Of a stretch of 14,726 nucleotides of DNA, positions 12,848 to 14,726 are shown one piece after another (position 1 is the first letter of the stretch; every line of letters starts with the position of its first letter). A program made the position numbers and the translations under genes. Source of the stretch: CAZMGV01 sp964621525 [NCBI: uncultured bacterium] (lineage in GTDB: Bacteria > JAGRBM01); the NCBI GenBank assembly GCA_964621525.1, contig CAZUMS010000002.1, positions 1 through 14,726 of the forward strand, written 5' to 3'. The notes below the pieces were generated by a model that ran no database searches, was not told the origin of the DNA, and saw only the letters and a program-made list of their open reading frames with translations.

Positions 12848-14605
12848 TTAGGCCAGTTCTTCCTGGGTAACGCGCATGATCTCCGCTGTCGTGGTGATGC
12901 CGTCGATGACTTTACGAATGCCGTCCTCGCGCAGGGTCACGAGTCCCTCCGCCTGGGCGGCCTTCTTGATCAGGGCGGCATGCGAGTTCTTCATGACGTG
13001 CTCGCGGATCGTATCCGACATGACGAGCAGTTCGTAGACGCCGATACGGCCCCGGTAGCCGGTGCGCTGGCAGTGGTCGCAACCCGTCGCCCGGAACAGG
13101 ACGCCGTTCTTGAGGCGCGAGCGTGCGATGCCCAGCTCCTGGAGCTCCGCGTCGGTGGGGTTGTAGGCCTCCTTGCACTGTTCGCACAGGCGGCGGCCGA
13201 GGCGCTGGGCCATGATGCCGAGTACCGACGAGGCGACGAGGAACGGCTCGATGCCCATGTCCACGAGGCGGGCGACCGAGGAGGCCGAGTCGTTCGTGTG
13301 CAGCGTCGAGAACACGAGATGGCCGGTGAGCGACGCGTGGATCGCGATTTCCGCCGTCTCGCGGTCGCGGATTTCGCCGACCATGATGACATCCGGGTCG
13401 CGGCGCAGCATCGAGCGCAGGCCGGAGGCGAAGGTGAGGTCGATCTTGGGGTTCACCTGCGTCTGGGAGATGCCGGTGATCTGGTATTCGACCGGGTCCT
13501 CGATGGTCATGATCTTGAGTTCGGAGTTGTTGATCTTCATCAGGCTGGCGTAGAGCGTCGTCGACTTGCCCGAGCCCGTGGGGCCGGTGACGAGCAGGAT
13601 GCCGTGGTCCTGGTTGATGATTTTCTCGAGCTGCTCGCGGGTCCTGCCCTCGATGCCGATCTGGTCGAGGCCGAACACCACGTTCGTCTTGTCGAGGAGA
13701 CGCATGACGACGTCCTCGCCGTAGACCGTGGGGGCCGTGGCGACACGGATATCGATGTCGCGGCCCGCGAGCTTGATCTTGATTCGGCCGTCCTGGGTGA
13801 GGCGCTTCTCGGCGATATTGAGGCCGGCCATGATCTTGATGCGCGTCAGCACCGAGGACTGGAACCGCTTGGGAATCTTCAGCACCTCGCGGAGCACGCC
13901 GTCGATGCGGTAGCGGACGATGATGTCCTTTTCCTGCGGCTCGACGTGGATGTCGGAGGCCCGTTCCTTCACCGACTGGTAGAGCAGGGTGTTGATGAGC
14001 CGGATGACCGGCGCCTCGTCGTCGCCGCCCTCGAGGAGGTCTTTCGGTTCCTCGAGGCCGCCCGCGAACTCGTCCAGTTCGGTTTCGCCCTCGTTCAGGT
14101 TGTCCAGCGCGGCGCCCGCAGTGGCTGTCGCCCGGTCGTAGACCTTGTTAATGATCGCCTGCACCGCGTGGTAGGGGACGACCACCGGGTCCACGAGCGC
14201 CCCGAAGATTTTTTCGAGATCTTCGATCACCGACTGGTCCTGCGGCATGGCGGTCGCGATTTTCAGGGTTTCCCCATCGCGTTTCACCGGCAGGGTCGCA
14301 TGCTCGCGGGCATAGAGAATCGGCACGCGCTTCACGAGTTCGAGATCGACCTCGGCTTCTTCAACCTTGGGGGCGAACGGATAGTCGAAGAACTCCGCCA
14401 TCGCCTGGTAGAAAGCGTCGTCGGAGATGTTCTTTCGGCTGACCAGCAGCGCGCCGAAGTGGAAGTTCTTGTCGTTTTCCTCGAATTCCGCCGTCATGTC
14501 GGGACGCCAGGCCGGGTCGATGCGGACGGCCGTGCGGACGTCGGCCTCCGGCAGGGAAGCCGTCTTCGCCAGAATCGGCACCAGCCGGTCGGCGACTGCG
14601 CTCAT
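12848..14605 (-). CDS. gspE: type II secretion ATPase GspE
   Basis: The cytoplasmic hexameric ATPase that powers pseudopilus assembly. The 585 residues include an N-terminal domain (1-150), where GspE contacts its membrane partner (GspL in standard systems). An acidic linker (about 165-200) follows, then N2 and the RecA-like core. Visible motifs: Walker A GPTGSGKST (341-349), Asp box TIEDPVEY (367-374), Walker B DVIMVGEIRD (405-414), His box STLHTNDS (433-440), and the zinc tetracysteine C474/C477 and C509/C512. 'DIHVEPQEKDIIVRYRIDG' (218-236) is the usual N2 signature. The ATG at 14605 overlaps the upstream stop as ATGA and has GGAGG 10 bases before it. The tetracysteine is typical of GspE/PilB and absent from PilT. 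Confidence 0.97.
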   Translation of the reverse strand: MSAVADRLVPILAKTASLPEADVRTAVRIDPAWRPDMTAEFEENDKNFHFGALLVSRKNISDDAFYQAMAEFFDYPFAPKVEEAEVDLELVKRVPILYAREHATLPVKRDGETLKIATAMPQDQSVIEDLEKIFGALVDPVVVPYHAVQAIINKVYDRATATAGAALDNLNEGETELDEFAGGLEEPKDLLEGGDDEAPVIRLINTLLYQSVKERASDIHVEPQEKDIIVRYRIDGVLREVLKIPKRFQSSVLTRIKIMAGLNIAEKRLTQDGRIKIKLAGRDIDIRVATAPTVYGEDVVMRLLDKTNVVFGLDQIGIEGRTREQLEKIINQDHGILLVTGPTGSGKSTTLYASLMKINNSELKIMTIEDPVEYQITGISQTQVNPKIDLTFASGLRSMLRRDPDVIMVGEIRDRETAEIAIHASLTGHLVFSTLHTNDSASSVARLVDMGIEPFLVASSVLGIMAQRLGRRLCEQCKEAYNPTDAELQELGIARSRLKNGVLFRATGCDHCQRTGYRGRIGVYELLVMSDTIREHVMKNSHAALIKKAAQAEGLVTLREDGIRKVIDGITTTAEIMRVTQEELA

Positions 14606-14726
14606 GGGCGCGGAGCCTCCGCAGGCGGCGGGGCCGCAATCACCGGCGGAACTCCGGGCTGGACGCCCGGCGGCGGCTGGTAAGCCTCCGGCGGGAGTGG
14701 GACGATGTTCGAGGAGGAGGGGCCGG
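14602..14726 (-). CDS. 3' end of the gene before gspE, probably secretin gspD (partial)
   Basis: A minus-strand frame enters from the right edge and ends at TGA (14604-14602), overlapping the gspE start as ATGA. Its last 41 residues are rich in Pro (...PLPPEAYQPPPGVQPG..., ending ...APRP). The usual order of the T2SS operon places gspD, the outer-membrane secretin, directly before gspE, and secretins of this group often carry a disordered Pro-rich C-terminal tail. The fragment holds no secretin core, so the name is an inference from position; another gene cannot be excluded. Confidence 0.5.
   Translation of the reverse strand, partial: GPSSSNIVPLPPEAYQPPPGVQPGVPPVIAAPPPAEAPRP

Noticed and set aside
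12728-14683. 651-residue + strand frame opposite gspE
   Set aside because: Long only because stop codons are rare in GC-rich DNA. The gspE frame has Walker A, Walker B and the tetracysteine.
1-14726. CRISPR array, tRNA, rRNA or insertion sequence
   Set aside because: No regular spaced repeats, cloverleaf, ribosomal sequence or transposase frame with terminal repeats was seen.

Overview
The window is high-GC, Gram-negative chromosomal DNA with dense, standard bacterial gene packing. It carries a type II secretion system (T2SS), predicted exported and lipid-anchored envelope proteins, and a tsaE-lysC-cimA cluster. That combination suggests a deltaproteobacterium-like organism (Desulfobacterota or Myxococcota in the broad sense). 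This taxonomic reading is an inference from gene content and order, not from a marker gene.

Layout, left to right. Bases 1-63 are the last codons of an unidentified + strand gene. An AT-richer stretch with a good sigma-70-type promoter then leads into a small helix-turn-helix (excisionase-type) gene ending at 500. Bases 501-926 have no convincing gene but are rich in inverted repeats. They precede a small lipoprotein gene (927-1388) that ends at a textbook intrinsic terminator. Next come two overlapping + strand genes: an exported protein with a LpoB/CsgG/TolB-N-like C-terminal half (1530-2525) and a YcfL (DUF1425)-like protein (2522-2932). A crotonase-family gene (2940-3791, minus) converges on them. 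The divergent gap after it holds a REP-like palindrome (3891-3925).

The middle block is tsaE (tRNA t6A synthesis), lysC (aspartate kinase) and cimA (citramalate synthase), all on +. lysC and cimA feed aspartate-family and isoleucine synthesis: aspartate kinase commits aspartate to Lys/Met/Thr, while CimA makes isoleucine precursor from pyruvate and acetyl-CoA without threonine. lysC contains a well-placed internal ribosome binding site and in-frame ATG just before its ACT domains, as in two-subunit (alpha/beta) aspartokinases.

The right half (7467-14726) is a minus-strand T2SS operon in the order (gspD, 3' end only)-gspE-F-G-H-I-J-K. Most junctions are 4-10 base overlaps, so translation is probably coupled. 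GspE is the cytoplasmic ATPase, GspF the inner-membrane platform, GspG the major pseudopilin, and GspH/I/J/K the minor pseudopilins of the tip. gspK is unusually long and is the last gene: its stop lies 10 bases from the convergent cimA stop, so gspL, gspM and gspN are not in their usual place. I found no CRISPR array, rRNA, tRNA or insertion sequence. No clearly novel multi-gene system is evident; the most interesting points are local oddities, listed as findings.
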